64,000 nt of DNA from Bradyrhizobium sp. CCBAU 051011 (GTDB lineage Bacteria; Pseudomonadota; Alphaproteobacteria; Rhizobiales; Xanthobacteraceae), in contig NZ_CP022222.1 in the NCBI RefSeq assembly GCF_009930815.1, positions 7,358,501-7,422,500 of the forward strand, given 5' to 3'. Position 1 is the stretch's first letter. The number at the start of each line of letters is the position of its first letter. Both the position numbers and the translations under genes were made by a program. Below are positions 49,029 to 57,435 of the stretch, piece after piece. The notes under the pieces were generated by a model, which saw nothing but the letters and a program-made list of their open reading frames with translations, was not told where the DNA came from and did not search any database.

Positions 49029-49065
49029 CGAGTAGCGAATGGGAATGCCTATATTCGCTACTCGC
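49028..49065. terminator. 13-bp hairpin after hemB
   Basis: GCGAGTAGCGAAT and ATTCGCTACTCGC are perfectly complementary over 13 bases with a 12-base loop. Weak repetition of the same GCGAATAG-type words continues to 49090. No T-run follows, so the function as a terminator is tentative. Confidence 0.5.
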
Positions 49066-49186
49066 CACGCACTATTCGCCATTCGCCGCTCAATATTGCT
49101 CGCTGTTAATGGTCGCAGGCCCTTGGCGCGGGCCCAGCCGGTTCCCATGTCTCTCGTTCGGGAAATATCGGCCTGGAGGACGAACC

Positions 49187-49771
49187 ATGTCTTATAGCGG
49201 CTCTGGCAATAGCGGCGGCGCGGATGCCGGCGGCCCATCAAGTGCTGGCGGCGCCTGGCGGAACGACGGCGGGGTGCCGCCGCATGCGTTCGATCCCGAT
49301 ATGCAGCCGGAACTGTTTCGCGGCGTGCTGACGCGGCGGGTGTTTGCGTTTCTGATCGACCTCGTGGTGCTGTCAGTGCCGGTCGTCCTCGGCTACATCT
49401 TCATCTTCGTGTTTGGCATCGTTACGCTGGGACTTGGCTGGATGCTGTTCTGGCTGGCGTGGCCGGCTACCATCGTGTGGGCGATTGTCTATTACGGTGC
49501 CTCGATCGGCGGGCCGCATTCGGCGACGCTTGGCATGCGCGCAATGGATCTGGAATTGCGTACTTGGTACGGCGCACCGGGCTATTTCGTGCTCGGGGCC
49601 TGCCATGCCGTGCTGTACTGGATCTCCGTCTCGTTCCTGACCCCGCTGGTGCTCTTGATCGGTCTGTTCAACGGCCGCCGCCGGCTGCTGCACGACATGA
49701 TCCTGGGAACCGTGGTCATCAACAGCTCGGTTCGTACCCAGGTAGCGCCTTCGCCCCGCAGCAGCTACTGA
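49187..49771 (+). CDS. RDD family membrane protein
   Basis: 194 residues from the ATG before SYSGSGNSGG (GGAGG 7 bases upstream). After a glycine-rich N-terminus, the RDD domain starts LFRGVLTRRVFAFLIDLVVLSVPVV and has four helices and GGPHSATLGMRAMDLELRT. It ends LGTVVINSSVRTQV. The function is unknown; RDD proteins are proposed transporters. A GC-rich terminator follows. Confidence 0.88.
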   Translation: MSYSGSGNSGGADAGGPSSAGGAWRNDGGVPPHAFDPDMQPELFRGVLTRRVFAFLIDLVVLSVPVVLGYIFIFVFGIVTLGLGWMLFWLAWPATIVWAIVYYGASIGGPHSATLGMRAMDLELRTWYGAPGYFVLGACHAVLYWISVSFLTPLVLLIGLFNGRRRLLHDMILGTVVINSSVRTQVAPSPRSSY

Positions 49772-49820
49772 GCGACCAGCAAACCGGATTGACCGTCAGC
49801 CTTTGGGGCGCAATACTAGA

Positions 49821-49863
49821 GCCGGTCCGGCCCGCTGAATCGGGTCGGGCCGGCACTTTTCTT
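49821..49863 (+). terminator. Rho-independent terminator of the RDD gene
   Basis: GCCGGTCCGGCCCG pairs with CGGGTCGGGCCGGC (with one or two wobble pairs) around CTGAAT and is followed by ACTTTTCTTG. It lies 50 bases after the stop. Confidence 0.75.
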
Positions 49864-49867
49864 GTGT

Positions 49868-49920
49868 GAGGCGTTTTTTTAACGGGAACTGGTGTCTACT
49901 TCGCTCGAAAGCGCTATGGT
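49868..49920. repeat. diverged copy of the ACTTCGCTTGAAAACGCT repeat
   Basis: The segment AACGGGAACTGGTGTCTACTTCGCTCGAAAGCGCTATG resembles GCGAACCGGTATCCACTTCGCTTGAAAACGCTTTAG at 240-281. The palindromic part is missing here. It lies upstream of the aminoacyltransferase gene. Confidence 0.5.
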
Positions 49921-49949
49921 TGATTGTTTCGGAGGCCTGACGAACCGAC

Positions 49950-50726
49950 GTGACCCAGCACTCGCGTGATACCCCGCAATTCTACCTGACGGCGCCCTCG
50001 CCCTGCCCCTATCTGCCGGGCCGGCACGAGCGCAAGGTGTTCACGCATCTGGTCGGCGACAAGGCCGGCGACCTCAACGACCTCTTGACCCATGGCGGCT
50101 TCCGCCGCAGCCAGTCGATCGCCTACCGCCCGGCCTGCGACCAGTGCCGGGCCTGCGTTTCCGTGCGCGTGATCGCCAACGAATTCCGTCCCTCGCGCAA
50201 CTTCAAGAAAGTCCTAGCGCGCAATGCCGACATCGTCGGCGAGCAGCGCAGCGCAGTGCCGACCTCGGAGCAGTATTCGGTATTCCGCGCCTATCTCGAC
50301 AAGCGGCACCGCCATGGCGGCATGGCCGACATGACCGTGCTCGATTACGCGATGATGGTGGAAGACAGCCATGTCGAAACCCGCATCATCGAGTACCGCA
50401 AGCGCGGCGTCGACACCGGCATCACCGGCCGCGGCGAGGAGCTCATTGCGGTGGCGCTCACCGACGTGCTCAGCGACGGGCTGTCGATGGTGTACTCGTT
50501 CTTCGAGCCGTCGCAGCAGAGCCGCTCGCTCGGCACCTTCATGATCCTCGACCACATCACCCGCGCCCGCCGGCTCGGGCTGCCTTATGTCTATCTCGGC
50601 TACTGGATCGAGGGCTCCAAGAAGATGGACTACAAGGGCCGCTTCCTGCCGCAGCAGCGGCTGGCGCCGTCAGGCTGGCTCCGGGTGGACGCTTCTGGCG
50701 AGATGCTGACCGAGCCGCAGGATTAG
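49950..50726 (+). CDS. bpt: aspartate/glutamate leucyl- or arginyltransferase (Bpt/Ate family)
   Basis: 258 residues. N-terminal [17 protein letters not shown] with [27 protein letters not shown], then [58 protein letters not shown], matches the bacterial aminoacyl-tRNA-protein transferase that adds Leu to acidic N-terminal residues for N-degron decay. GTG start; the best Shine-Dalgarno sequence (GGAGG) is 14 bases away. The exact aminoacyl group is not decided by sequence alone. Confidence 0.9.
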   Translation: MTQHSRDTPQFYLTAPSPCPYLPGRHERKVFTHLVGDKAGDLNDLLTHGGFRRSQSIAYRPACDQCRACVSVRVIANEFRPSRNFKKVLARNADIVGEQRSAVPTSEQYSVFRAYLDKRHRHGGMADMTVLDYAMMVEDSHVETRIIEYRKRGVDTGITGRGEELIAVALTDVLSDGLSMVYSFFEPSQQSRSLGTFMILDHITRARRLGLPYVYLGYWIEGSKKMDYKGRFLPQQRLAPSGWLRVDASGEMLTEPQD

Positions 50727-50732
50727 ACAACG

Positions 50733-51278
50733 ATGGTTCGGCATTGCGCGGCGGGCAAAGGCGCACCCGCGCCGTCGGTGTCATTTGTCAGTACTCGGAA
50801 GTTCAGATCGCAAGTCCTCCTCGCGTTGCTCTTTTTGGCTTTGCTGACGAGCACCTACGCTTTTGCCTGCGAAACCGGCCATAAGGACTATCATGGTCGC
50901 TGTGTCGAGACCAAGAACCCATCCGCCAAGCTTGTGAAATTCCTCAACGGCTATGGTCGGCAGGTCAATGAAATTGGCGAAGTCGCCGATCTCTTCGCTC
51001 CGAATGTTCCTTTGTTCGACAAGCCCGAACCCGGTCGCAAAGTCATCCATTTATGGAAACACCCGAATGCGGACATCGAATCCGAAGCCAGGATCGAAAA
51101 GATCCTACCCGATTTCTATTACGTGACGGTGAGTGTGTACGAGGGTCCAACCTCGTGCGGCATCGATGAGTTCAGGCTGAAAGGACCGAAGACGACGCTG
51201 CGCGGATACGTGCCAAGAAATAATCCTCAGGATGTGCCGTCTCTCTGGAAGTTCCGGCATATGAGCGGGCTGTGTTAG
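50733..51278 (+). CDS. secreted protein, hypothetical
   Basis: 181 residues. It has a signal peptide (VLLALLFLALLTSTYAFA, about residues 29-46) and four cysteines in the mature part (ACETGHKDYHGRCVE, TSCGIDEF, SGLC), probably forming disulfides. The mature domain has KVIHLWKHPNADIESEARIEKILPDFYYVTVSVYEG. I recognise no family. It follows the aminoacyltransferase by 6 bases and a long palindromic repeat follows. Confidence 0.6.
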   Translation: MVRHCAAGKGAPAPSVSFVSTRKFRSQVLLALLFLALLTSTYAFACETGHKDYHGRCVETKNPSAKLVKFLNGYGRQVNEIGEVADLFAPNVPLFDKPEPGRKVIHLWKHPNADIESEARIEKILPDFYYVTVSVYEGPTSCGIDEFRLKGPKTTLRGYVPRNNPQDVPSLWKFRHMSGLC

Positions 51279-51281
51279 CTT

Positions 51282-51359
51282 GTAGCCCGGATGGAGCGCA
51301 GCGAAATCCGGGGGCCGTACTCAAGATTCCCGGATTGCGCTTCGCTCCATCCGGGCTAC
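51282..51359. repeat. GTAGCCCGGATGGAGCG palindromic repeat
   Basis: GTAGCCCGGATGGAGCGCAG and CTTCGCTCCATCCGGGCTAC are near-perfect arms. It lies between the convergent secreted-protein gene and mntH and may terminate both. Confidence 0.75.
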
Positions 51360-51368
51360 GAACTCCAA

Positions 51369-52763
51369 TCATCCGAAGAACGTCTCGACCAAGAGCTTGA
51401 CGTTCAGCGCCACGATGATGCCGGCGACGATCCACGCGACGGCAGCCACGCCGCGAGGGATGACGAACTCGCCCATCTTGCGCCGGTCGGAAACGAACCG
51501 GACCAGCGGGATCACCGCGAACGGCAATTGCATCGACAGGATGACCTGGCTGAACACCAGGAGTTGGCTGGTGCCGCGTTCGCCATAGATCGCGGTGACG
51601 ATCACGACCGGAACGATGGCAATGCCGCGGGTCAATAGCCGCCGCGCCCAGCTCGGCAGGCGTAGATGTAAAAAGCCTTCCATCACGATCTGGCCGGCCA
51701 GCGTTGCCGTCACCGTCGAATTGAGACCGGAGGCGAGCAGTGCCACTGCGAACAGCGTCGAGGCTATGCCGAGGCCGAGCAGCGGCGACAGCAGTTCATA
51801 GGCCTGGCCGATCTCGGCGACCTCGGTGCGTCCGCTCGAATAGAAGGTGGCTGCGGCGACGATCAGGATCGCGGCGTTGATAAACAGCGCCAGCATCAGC
51901 GCAATCGTCGAGTCCGTCGTCGCCCATTTGATCGCCTCGCGGCGGCCTTCGCTGGTGCGTTCATAGGCGCGGGTCTGCACGATTGCGGAGTGCAGGTAGA
52001 GATTATGCGGCATCACGGTGGCGCCGATGATGCCGATCGCGATGTAGAGCATTTCAGGGTTGGTGACGATCGCGGGCGACGGCACGAACCCCTTCAGAAC
52101 GGCAGCCACCGGCGGCGCCGCAGCCACGATCTGAATCGAAAAGCAGATCGCGATCACGATCAGCAGCGAGATGACAAAGGCTTCGAGGAAGCGAAAACCC
52201 TTGTTCATCAGGAGCAGCAGCAGGAAGGCATCGAGCGCGGTGATCAGCGCGCCCCAGATCAAGGGAATGCCGAACAAGAGATTGAGCGCGATCGCGGTGC
52301 CGATCACCTCGGCGAGATCGCAGGCGATGATCGCGGCCTCGCAGGCCACCCACAGCATGAAGTTGACGGGCCGCGAGAAGCTGGCGCGGCAGGCCTGCGC
52401 CAGATCGCGGTCGGTGACGATGCCAAGCCGCGCGGCCAGCGCCTGCAACAGGATCGCCATCAGGTTCGACAGCAGGATGACCGCAAGCAGCGTGTAGCCG
52501 AACTTCGAACCGCCCGCGAGGTCGGTCGCCCAGTTGCCGGGATCCATGTAGCCGACCGAGACCAGATAGCCGGGGCCGAGGAAGGCCAGCAGCCGGCGCG
52601 ACCAATGCCCGCCAAAGGGCACCGAAATGGTCGAATTGACTTCAGGCAGGCTCCGCTGGGCACCGGCGGCCGCGTCAGCGCGCCATCCGGTGGCGGTCGT
52701 ATCGGTCATGATCAAACTCTTGGCCGAGGGTTCGGCGCCCAAGCCAGGCGTGCGTGCGTCCAT
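51369..52763 (-). CDS. mntH: Nramp divalent metal transporter MntH
   Basis: 464 residues with 11 membrane helices. It has [15 protein letters not shown] (metal-binding DPGN), the transport motif [18 protein letters not shown] (MPH) and the ENA... helix. It imports Mn2+ (and related metals) with protons. The ATG at 52763 (MDARTPG) is used; an ATG at 52709 is possible. A Mur-like palindrome lies 30 bases upstream, in keeping with Mn2+-responsive regulation by a Fur-family protein in Bradyrhizobium (known from work on that genus). Confidence 0.92.
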   Translation of the reverse strand: MDARTPGLGAEPSAKSLIMTDTTATGWRADAAAGAQRSLPEVNSTISVPFGGHWSRRLLAFLGPGYLVSVGYMDPGNWATDLAGGSKFGYTLLAVILLSNLMAILLQALAARLGIVTDRDLAQACRASFSRPVNFMLWVACEAAIIACDLAEVIGTAIALNLLFGIPLIWGALITALDAFLLLLLMNKGFRFLEAFVISLLIVIAICFSIQIVAAAPPVAAVLKGFVPSPAIVTNPEMLYIAIGIIGATVMPHNLYLHSAIVQTRAYERTSEGRREAIKWATTDSTIALMLALFINAAILIVAAATFYSSGRTEVAEIGQAYELLSPLLGLGIASTLFAVALLASGLNSTVTATLAGQIVMEGFLHLRLPSWARRLLTRGIAIVPVVIVTAIYGERGTSQLLVFSQVILSMQLPFAVIPLVRFVSDRRKMGEFVIPRGVAAVAWIVAGIIVALNVKLLVETFFG

Positions 52764-52792
52764 ATCAAAGGGATAAACGAGCTTCGATCTTA

Positions 52793-52809
52793 TTGCAAAT
52801 CATTTGCAA
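52793..52809. promoter_or_regulatory. Mur/Fur-type box upstream of mntH
   Basis: TTGCAAAT-C-ATTTGCAA is a perfect 17-bp palindrome. It resembles manganese-responsive Mur sites of rhizobia (TGCAAAT-type half-sites). Its distance of 30 bases from the mntH start suits repression. Confidence 0.75.
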
Positions 52810-52851
52810 CTGCATCTGGCGATCACGAAAATGATACGGACAATCCTCCTT

Positions 52852-52876
52852 GTAAAGCACCGAAGAAGTGCTTTAC
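52852..52876. promoter_or_regulatory. 9-bp perfect inverted repeat upstream of the PspA-fusion gene
   Basis: GTAAAGCAC-CGAAGAA-GTGCTTTAC lies 11 bases upstream of the ATG of the TnpB-like/PspA gene. It could be an operator, a 5'-leader hairpin, or a remnant of a mobile-element end. No ribosome binding site is visible for that ATG. Confidence 0.6.
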
Positions 52877-52886
52877 GTTATAGCCC

Positions 52887-54014
52887 ATGATCAAGGTTCC
52901 AGTCGAAACGCCGACGGCCACCCTGCGATACGCCCTGGCGCCCGACGCGGCCGGCATTGCCGCCATCGAAGCGACCTTTGCCGACTACGATCGGATGATG
53001 GCCATACTCGCCGAGGTCGCACCGGTTGGCGCCAACCTCGTCGCGCTCCACGCCCAGGCCTATGAGCGGATCCGAATTGAGACCGGACTGCCCGCCCGCC
53101 TCGTGACGCTCGGCCTGCGCGACCGCGCCAACTACGTGGCCGGCGCGGCGGTGCGCAAGATTCCGCTCGACGACAAGCTGTTCGCGATCAAGGGACCGAC
53201 TTCCGTGACCATCAGCACGGTCCGCGGGCGTGTTTTGGTGCCCTTCCATATCCCTGGCTATCTCGACGGCTGGGAAAGCCCCTTCCCGGCGCATCTCGTC
53301 TCGGATGGCCACGTCTACGAAATCCACATCGCCGTCAAATCGAAATCACCACCGGAGGAGAAGACCATGGTTCACGAGGGTATCCTTGCACGTATGGGTA
53401 GACTTCTTGCCGCTATCGCCAGCGAGACCATCGACAATGCCGAAAACAGCAACAAGGTCGCGCTGGTCAAACAGGCGATCCGCGAGATCGACGCCGGCGC
53501 CGACGAAGCGCGCCATGCGCTCGGTAAGTCGCGCGCCGAGGAGTTCCGCCTCAAGCGCCGGCGGGAAGAACTCGACGCCGAAGTAGCCGGGCTGACCGAG
53601 AAGATTCGTCTTGCGGTTGCAGAAAACCGCGAGGATCTCGCGCGCGCCGGCGTTGCTCGGCAAATTGATCTTGAGTCGCAAGGCACCGCGCTCGAACGCG
53701 CCATGGATTTCATCGAACTCGAAATCGACGAGCAGACCAAGGCCTTACAGGCGATGCTTGGCGCGCGGCGTGAAGCCGAAACTCGCCTCGCCGATCTCGA
53801 AGCGAGCCTCGAAAAACATTCACCGCAGGAAACCGGACGCACGGCTGGTGCGACAAAGACAGTGAGTCCCGATCGGGCCATGGCCGCGATCGCCCGCGTC
53901 ACGGGTGTGCCGGCTTCCGGCGTGCCAGGTGACAAGGAACTCGACGAACTCGACCGGTTGCACCGCGAAAAGGAAATCGCGGCACGCCTTGAAAGGATCA
54001 AGTCGCAGCAATGA
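52887..54014 (+). CDS. TnpB-like WED domain fused to PspA/IM30
   Basis: 375 residues. Residues 10-150 match the N-terminal region (WED/REC-like part) of IS605 TnpB transposases: LRYALAPDAAGIAAIEATF, ALHAQAYERIRIETGLPARL, LDDKLFAIKGPTSVTISTVRGRVLVPF and HLVSDGHVYEIHIAVK. No RuvC or zinc domain follows. Instead, residues about 161-310 are a PspA/IM30 coiled coil (GILARMGRLLAAIASETIDNAEN, ALVKQAIREIDAGADEARHAL, AENREDLARAGVARQIDLESQ). ATG at 53367 has GGAGGAG 6 bases upstream, so a PspA-only form (215 aa) may be made as well. The downstream yqiJ ATG overlaps this stop by 4 bases. Homology of the first half is from my own reading. Confidence 0.75.
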   Translation: MIKVPVETPTATLRYALAPDAAGIAAIEATFADYDRMMAILAEVAPVGANLVALHAQAYERIRIETGLPARLVTLGLRDRANYVAGAAVRKIPLDDKLFAIKGPTSVTISTVRGRVLVPFHIPGYLDGWESPFPAHLVSDGHVYEIHIAVKSKSPPEEKTMVHEGILARMGRLLAAIASETIDNAENSNKVALVKQAIREIDAGADEARHALGKSRAEEFRLKRRREELDAEVAGLTEKIRLAVAENREDLARAGVARQIDLESQGTALERAMDFIELEIDEQTKALQAMLGARREAETRLADLEASLEKHSPQETGRTAGATKTVSPDRAMAAIARVTGVPASGVPGDKELDELDRLHREKEIAARLERIKSQQ

Positions 54015-54664
54015 GTGCCCTGACCGACATCCTGCTGGCGCCGGACGTGCGGCCCTTTGCCGTGGCCGCGGCGATCATGCTGGCGCTCGGCGGCATCGAA
54101 CTGCTGGCAACGCTGGTCGGATTTTCGCTGAGCCACATCGGCAAGGACATCGGGGTCGAGACCGACAGTGAAAGCGGCCTCGGCGGCCTGTTCCTCTGGA
54201 TCAATGCGGGACGTCTGCCGCTGTTGATCCTGATCATCCTCGCGCTCGGCGTGTTCTCGATTGCGGGTTTCTTTCTGCAGGGCCTCGCGCATGGCATCGG
54301 AATCTCGATTCCGGCCGCGATCGCGGCCCTTGCCGCTGCAGCCCTCAGCCTTCCCGCCATCCGCGTCACCAGCCGCGGCGTCGCCCGTGTGATTCCGCGC
54401 GACGAGACCTATGCGGTCGACGAGGCCGACTTCATCGGGCACGTCGCCGAAGTTTCGGTCGGGCCGCTCGACCAGGGGCTGCCCGGCCGCGTTCGTCTCA
54501 AGGATGTCTTCGGCAACTGGCATTCTCTCGTCGCACGCGCCAGTCCCGAATCCACGCCGCTTCCGGTCGGCGCCAGCGTGCTGCTGGTCGACCGTGACGC
54601 CAAGAGTTTTATCGCTATCTCCGCACCCGCCGACCTCATTGCACAACGATCAGACAGGGTTTAA
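54011..54664 (+). CDS. yqiJ: YqiJ-type OB-fold membrane protein
   Basis: 217 residues. Three membrane helices (about residues 14-38, 63-85, 92-115) precede a C-terminal OB-fold-like domain (FIGHVAEVSVGPLDQGLPGRVRLKDVFGNWHSLVARAS). This matches the YqiJ/NfeD-like partner of bacterial flotillins. It overlaps the PspA-fusion gene and ends 3 bases before the flotillin gene, so the three genes form one operon. Confidence 0.85.
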   Translation: MSALTDILLAPDVRPFAVAAAIMLALGGIELLATLVGFSLSHIGKDIGVETDSESGLGGLFLWINAGRLPLLILIILALGVFSIAGFFLQGLAHGIGISIPAAIAALAAAALSLPAIRVTSRGVARVIPRDETYAVDEADFIGHVAEVSVGPLDQGLPGRVRLKDVFGNWHSLVARASPESTPLPVGASVLLVDRDAKSFIAISAPADLIAQRSDRV

Positions 54665-54667
54665 AAC

Positions 54668-56440
54668 ATGTGGGAACTTGCAGTACCCGTCGCTATTGGC
54701 GTCATTGTCGTTCTTGTTATCGGTCTCCTGCTTGCAAAACTCTACCGCCGCTCGACGCGTGACGAAGCCTATGTCCGCACCGGTCTCGGCGGCCAGAAAG
54801 TCGTCCTCGACGGCGGCTCCATCGTCCTCCCGGTTTTTCACTCCGTCGCCGCGGTCAATCTGAAGACGCTGCGGCTGGAAGTCGCCCGCGGCGGCCCGGA
54901 CTCGATGATCACCAAGGACCGCATGCGCGTCGACATCGGTGCCGAGTTCTATCTGCGAGTCAAACCCGATAGCTCCTCGATCGCGCTCGCTGCGCAGACG
55001 CTGGGCAGCCGCACCCAAAATGGCGGCGAGCTGCGCGAGCTGATCGAAGCCAAGTTCGTCGACGGCCTGCGTTCGGTGGCCGCCACCATGAATCTCGAAG
55101 AGCTGCAGGAGCAGCGCGCCACCTTCGTGAAGTCAGTGCAGGAGGCGGTCGGCGCCGACATCCAGAACAACGGCCTCGAACTCGAGTCGGTGTCGCTGAC
55201 GCGGCTCGACCAGAGCGACATCAAGCATTTCAATCCGAGCAACTTCTTCGACGCGCACGGTCTGACGACGCTGACCAAGATCACAAGGGAGCGCGAACAG
55301 GAGCGCAACCAGATCGTCCGCACCACCGAGGTCAATATCGCGCAGCAGGACCTCGTCGCCCGCCAGACCACGCTGACGATCGAGGCCACCAAGCGCGAAG
55401 CGGAACTGGCGCAGCAGCGCGACATCGCCAACAAGACCGCCGCGATGCGCGCGCAGACCGCGCAGGTCGAGCAGACCGCGGTGCAGAACGAGGCCGAGTA
55501 TCGAATCCAGCAGGAACTTGCTGTCGCCAACAAGCAGACCGAAGCCAACCAGTTGCGCGACACCCGCAAGATCGAGGCCGATCTCGCCGTGAAACGGCGC
55601 AACACCGAAATGGAGCGCGACTTGCAGATCGTGGCGCAGGAAAGCGCGATCGCGATTGCCACCAAGAGCAAGGAGCAATCCGAGGCGCAGACGGTTGCCG
55701 AAACCGCGCGTGCGCTGGCAATTGCGGCCGAGGAAAAGGTCACCACCGCCAAAGCCGTCGAAATCGCCGAGCGCGACAAGATCATCAACGTGATCGCGGC
55801 GCGCAAGGCCGCCGAGACCGAGGCGATGCCGATCACCGTGATGGCGGAGGCCGAGAACCAGGCCGCGAACAACAAGGCGGAGGCCATCACCATGCTGGCC
55901 AAGGCCGACGCCGATGCCGCGATCACGCGCGCGGCCGGCGTCAAGTCGCTCGGCCAGGCCGAGGCCGAGGTGGCGGCGCTGAAGGCGGAAGCCCGCAACA
56001 AGCTCTCCCAGGCGATCGTCGACTACGATCTCACGCTGGCGCGCATCAACGTGATCCCGAACGCGCTGGCCGAAGCGGTCAAGCCGATCGAGAAGATCTC
56101 GGACATCCGGATCTTCGACACCGGCGGCATGCTCGGCCGCGGCGGCGGCAACGGCGCCATGAACGGCCACAGCAACGGTCTCGGCCTCGGCGACGGCCTT
56201 GCCGCACAACTGCTGTCGGTCTCGGCGTTCAAGCCGATCATCGACAAGATTCTGGCCGAAGGCGGTTTTGCCGCCGGTCCTGACGCGCTGACCAGCCTGA
56301 CCAATGCGCTCGCCGCGCAGCAACTGGCCGCTCCTCCGGCCGAACTGCCCGCCGTGCTTGATGAAGATGACGATGAGGTGGCGACGCCGCCCGCGACGAT
56401 CTCCGGAACAGGCAAGGCGACGCTCGGACCCAAGACGTAA
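54668..56440 (+). CDS. yqiK: flotillin family protein YqiK
   Basis: 590 residues. One N-terminal membrane helix (VAIGVIVVLVIGLLLAKLY) precedes the SPFH/band 7 domain (KVVLDGGSIVLPVFHSVAAVNLKTLRLEV, GADIQNNGLELESVSLTRLDQ) and a long alanine- and glutamate-rich coiled coil (about residues 200-450, with repeated AEA/KAE heptads), then a C-terminal tail with glycine-rich GMLGRGGGNGAMNG. It organises membrane domains. With YqiJ and PspA it suggests a membrane-integrity module. Confidence 0.9.
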   Translation: MWELAVPVAIGVIVVLVIGLLLAKLYRRSTRDEAYVRTGLGGQKVVLDGGSIVLPVFHSVAAVNLKTLRLEVARGGPDSMITKDRMRVDIGAEFYLRVKPDSSSIALAAQTLGSRTQNGGELRELIEAKFVDGLRSVAATMNLEELQEQRATFVKSVQEAVGADIQNNGLELESVSLTRLDQSDIKHFNPSNFFDAHGLTTLTKITREREQERNQIVRTTEVNIAQQDLVARQTTLTIEATKREAELAQQRDIANKTAAMRAQTAQVEQTAVQNEAEYRIQQELAVANKQTEANQLRDTRKIEADLAVKRRNTEMERDLQIVAQESAIAIATKSKEQSEAQTVAETARALAIAAEEKVTTAKAVEIAERDKIINVIAARKAAETEAMPITVMAEAENQAANNKAEAITMLAKADADAAITRAAGVKSLGQAEAEVAALKAEARNKLSQAIVDYDLTLARINVIPNALAEAVKPIEKISDIRIFDTGGMLGRGGGNGAMNGHSNGLGLGDGLAAQLLSVSAFKPIIDKILAEGGFAAGPDALTSLTNALAAQQLAAPPAELPAVLDEDDDEVATPPATISGTGKATLGPKT

Positions 56441-56484
56441 TCAAAACGGCGGGCTGATCCGTCGTTTAGATCGAAATCGAAAGA

Positions 56485-56516
56485 GGGCCCGCCGCCATTC
56501 GCCGCGGGCCTTTTTT
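56485..56516 (+). terminator. Rho-independent terminator of the flotillin operon
   Basis: GGCCCGC and GCGGGCC pair around an 11-base loop and are followed by TTTTTT. It lies 45 bases after the yqiK stop. Confidence 0.8.
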
Positions 56517-56552
56517 CGTGCGTCTGCGCATGTCTGAATTTATTATCGGCGC

Positions 56553-57080
56553 TCAGCGTTCGCCGAGATTGTCCATCGTGAACTTGCGAATCCGCTGCGC
56601 AAATGGGGCAACGACACCCGCGAAAGGTTTCCCGCCTTCCCGCAGCGCCAACATCTCCTTGCGTTGCTCCTCGATCAGCTCAAGCACTGCCTTTTTCTGC
56701 TCGGCCTTTAGGTCGGTTGCGCTCTCCGTGCGCTGGCGCGCGCCATCGAGAACCGTCTTGATCTCCGCCTCGGGAATCGTCGCAAAGAACCCTTTCATCG
56801 TTTCGTCTACTGCGGTTTTCCAGCTCTTCTGATTGAATCCCGCCTTGGTGATCAACTTTTGGCTCGCAGCATCCTTCTCGAACCAGTCGTCGGCTTCGTC
56901 ATCGTCGTACGCGAAATCGCCAAACTCGGTCTTCAGCTTCTCGATAAGGTCAACGACGGTGCCGGCATCGCGAGAGGTCAATGCCAACGCGACCTTGTCG
57001 AATTTGGCCACGCTCAATGCAGCGAGCAAAGCAAAGGCTAATGCGACAGCCGCAGCTGCCCGTGAAGGGAAACCCTGCAT
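56553..57080 (-). CDS. secreted protein, hypothetical
   Basis: 175 residues from the ATG before QGFPSRAAAAVALAFALLAALSVA (signal peptide), with AGGAG about 10 bases upstream. The mature protein is charged and helical: FAYDDDEADDWFEKDAASQKLITKAGFNQKSWKTAVDETMKGF, ARQRTESATDLKAEQKKAVLELIEEQRKEML. I do not recognise the family. The frame is open to 57791, but the signal peptide and ribosome binding site fix this start. Confidence 0.65.
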   Translation of the reverse strand: MQGFPSRAAAAVALAFALLAALSVAKFDKVALALTSRDAGTVVDLIEKLKTEFGDFAYDDDEADDWFEKDAASQKLITKAGFNQKSWKTAVDETMKGFFATIPEAEIKTVLDGARQRTESATDLKAEQKKAVLELIEEQRKEMLALREGGKPFAGVVAPFAQRIRKFTMDNLGER

Positions 57081-57435
57081 TTTCAATCTACTCCTGTTGA
57101 TTCCAATGAACGATCCCACCCACTTCACGGACGTGCTCACCGAATCAACAGGCAGCTCGCAAGGAAGTCGCGCCATCTGCCACTGCACATCAAATGCGCA
57201 GATTGTCAATTCGTCCGCCGCTCGATCCAAATATGCAGACGCGCTTGCGACATCGGACGACACCAGCGCAACGCCCTGCGGTGCTCCACGCGCGGCGATT
57301 TCTGTCGCGGGGACCGTGTGCTTCCGGTGCGTGTGGAGGTTTTTGTTTGTAGAGAAGCTTGTCGGGAAACGGGTGGGCTGGATCGTCCCTGGGCCGGACA
57401 ATGCGCGGGAATGGAATCCATCATGGAACTCTGCC
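57081..57435. promoter_or_regulatory. divergent intergenic region
   Basis: 355 bases between the secreted-protein gene and the MFS gene. No ORF with coding character is present. It should contain both promoters; I see no clear operator. Confidence 0.4.

Noticed and set aside
52887..53366. Part of a complete IS605/IS200 element
   Set aside because: There is no TnpA gene, no RuvC or zinc motif and no matching ends, so it is not a mobile element, only a TnpB-like domain.
55133..56323. 396-codon minus-strand frame opposite the flotillin gene
   Set aside because: It is the mirror of the flotillin coiled coil and has no family match or ribosome binding site.
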